From the NCBI GenBank assembly GCA_030597645.1, contig JAUVRN010000081.1, positions 1 through 7,540 on the forward strand: a DNA stretch of 7,540 bases, in the 5' to 3' direction. Each line of letters starts with the position of its first letter. Position 1 is the first letter of the stretch. This stretch comes from Candidatus Zixiibacteriota bacterium (GTDB lineage: Bacteria; Zixibacteria; MSB-5A5; JAUVRN01). The translations under genes and the position numbers were made by a program. Of this stretch, positions 6,637 through 7,540 are shown piece after piece. The notes beneath the pieces were generated by a model. The model saw nothing but the letters and a program-made list of their open reading frames with translations. It did not search any database and had not been told where the DNA came from.

Positions 6637-7540
6637 ATGATCAGACACAGCCCAAATGACACGCGGTACCCGTTGGCCGCCATCGCTTCTGGCCTCGTTG
6701 GTATGGCCGGGGTGGCCGGAGGATTGTTCCTCGCCGGCGTCGCCACGCCAATAGCCGGTATGGCGGGGGTGGCGGTGGGAGTCCTGCTCGCAGCCTCGAT
6801 CAAATACACCGATCAGTGGGAGCGAGCGGTCCTCCTGCGGTTGGGCCGCTACCGGGGGTTGCGAGGGCCCGGGTACTTCACCGTCATTCCCATCATCGAC
6901 CGGGTGGCCTACAACATCGATCAACGGATTCGAACGGCGGCCTTCGGGGCCGAATCGTGCCTGACCCGAGACACGGTGCCGGTCAACGTCGATGCCATTG
7001 CCTTCTGGATCGTTCGTGACGCCGAGCGCGCTGCGTTGGAGGTGCAGGACTACAACGAAGCGGTGGTCCTCTCGGCGCAGACTCAGCTGCGCGATGCCAT
7101 CGGCAAACACGATCTCACCGAACTGATCCAGTCCAGAGACGAACTCGGCCACGGGCTCAAGGTCGCGCTGGAAACCAAGATGGCCGACTGGGGCATCAAG
7201 GTGCAGTCGGTAGAGATCCGCGATGTCATCATCCCAACCGCGTTGGAGGACGCGATGTCACGGCAGGCGCAGTCCGAGCGGGAGCGGCAGGCACGCATCA
7301 TCCTGGCAACGGCGGAAACCGAGATCGCGCGTAAGTTCGTCGAGGCAGCGGACGCCTACCGGAACCACCCTGCCGCCATGAATCTGCGAGCCATGAACAT
7401 GCTCTACGAGAGCATCGCCAAGCGTGGTTCGCTCATGGTCGTCCCATCAGGTCTTGCGGATTCGCTGAATGTTCCTTCGCTGATGGGCGTCATGGGAGCT
7501 ACCGGGCTCGTTCCGTCTGAAGACGGGGAGCCGCCCCGGA
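6637..7540 (+). CDS. SPFH/band-7 (stomatin/slipin-type) membrane protein, 3' end outside window
   Basis: 301 codons are visible with no stop, so the gene continues past the right edge. Residues 13-55 form a glycine/alanine-rich hydrophobic hairpin, with the block GMAGVA repeated at 22-27 and 41-46, followed by a band-7 domain: RGPGYFTVIPIIDRV near 80-94, LTRDTVPVNVDA near 109-120, the LRDAIGKHDLTELIQSRDEL region, and DWGIKVQSVEIRDVIIP near 188-204. A charged helical stretch (MSRQAQSERERQAR and on) and the SPAALQLR-like block HPAAMNLRAM follow, as in stomatins and bacterial slipins. Such proteins form membrane rings or microdomains, and in bacteria often sit beside an NfeD-type protease; whether one follows is not visible. 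It lies 52 bases after the NrfD gene on the same strand with no terminator between, so co-transcription is likely, but a functional tie to the redox complex is only inference. Confidence 0.88.
   Translation, partial: MIRHSPNDTRYPLAAIASGLVGMAGVAGGLFLAGVATPIAGMAGVAVGVLLAASIKYTDQWERAVLLRLGRYRGLRGPGYFTVIPIIDRVAYNIDQRIRTAAFGAESCLTRDTVPVNVDAIAFWIVRDAERAALEVQDYNEAVVLSAQTQLRDAIGKHDLTELIQSRDELGHGLKVALETKMADWGIKVQSVEIRDVIIPTALEDAMSRQAQSERERQARIILATAETEIARKFVEAADAYRNHPAAMNLRAMNMLYESIAKRGSLMVVPSGLADSLNVPSLMGVMGATGLVPSEDGEPPR

Overview
The window is GC-rich DNA from a bacterium with a Gram-negative-type cell plan: two twin-arginine (Tat) signal sequences, a lipoprotein-like multiheme cytochrome and periplasmic haem-c proteins. 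The phylum cannot be settled from the sequence. No rRNA, tRNA, CRISPR array, insertion sequence or phage gene is visible.

Layout: positions 1-431 hold no gene I can support. From 432 to 6584 five genes run on the + strand, packed as one operon (overlaps of 4, 4 and 8 bases, then a 1-base gap). They encode: (1) a Tat-exported NapA-family molybdopterin/[4Fe-4S] oxidoreductase; (2) a membrane-anchored pentahaem cytochrome c made of two NapB-like blocks; (3) a tetrahaem, probably lipid-anchored cytochrome c; (4) a Tat-exported ferredoxin-type subunit with four cluster-binding motifs; (5) a ten-helix NrfD/PsrC/HybB-family membrane subunit. After 52 bases a sixth + strand gene encodes an SPFH/band-7 (stomatin/slipin-type) membrane protein that runs off the right edge.

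How they may work together (inference): NrfD exchanges electrons with the quinone pool, the ferredoxin subunit takes them across the periplasmic face, nine c-type haems form a wire, and the NapA-family enzyme is the terminal catalyst. The direction could be reductive (quinol to substrate) or oxidative. NapC, NapD, NapF, NapG and NapH are absent from the window, so this is not a textbook nap operon.

Most notable point: the NapA-family catalytic protein is full length and keeps its [4Fe-4S] motif and the lysine relay, but the cysteine expected to bind molybdenum is a tyrosine (Tyr178), and most residues known to line the nitrate pocket of NapA are also changed (Ala179, Ala193, Gly194, Thr363, His409). 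It is therefore probably not an ordinary nitrate reductase. It could be an enzyme for a different substrate with unusual metal ligation, or a redox protein that has lost Mo chemistry. The ferredoxin subunit independently lacks one of its 16 expected cluster cysteines (Tyr124).
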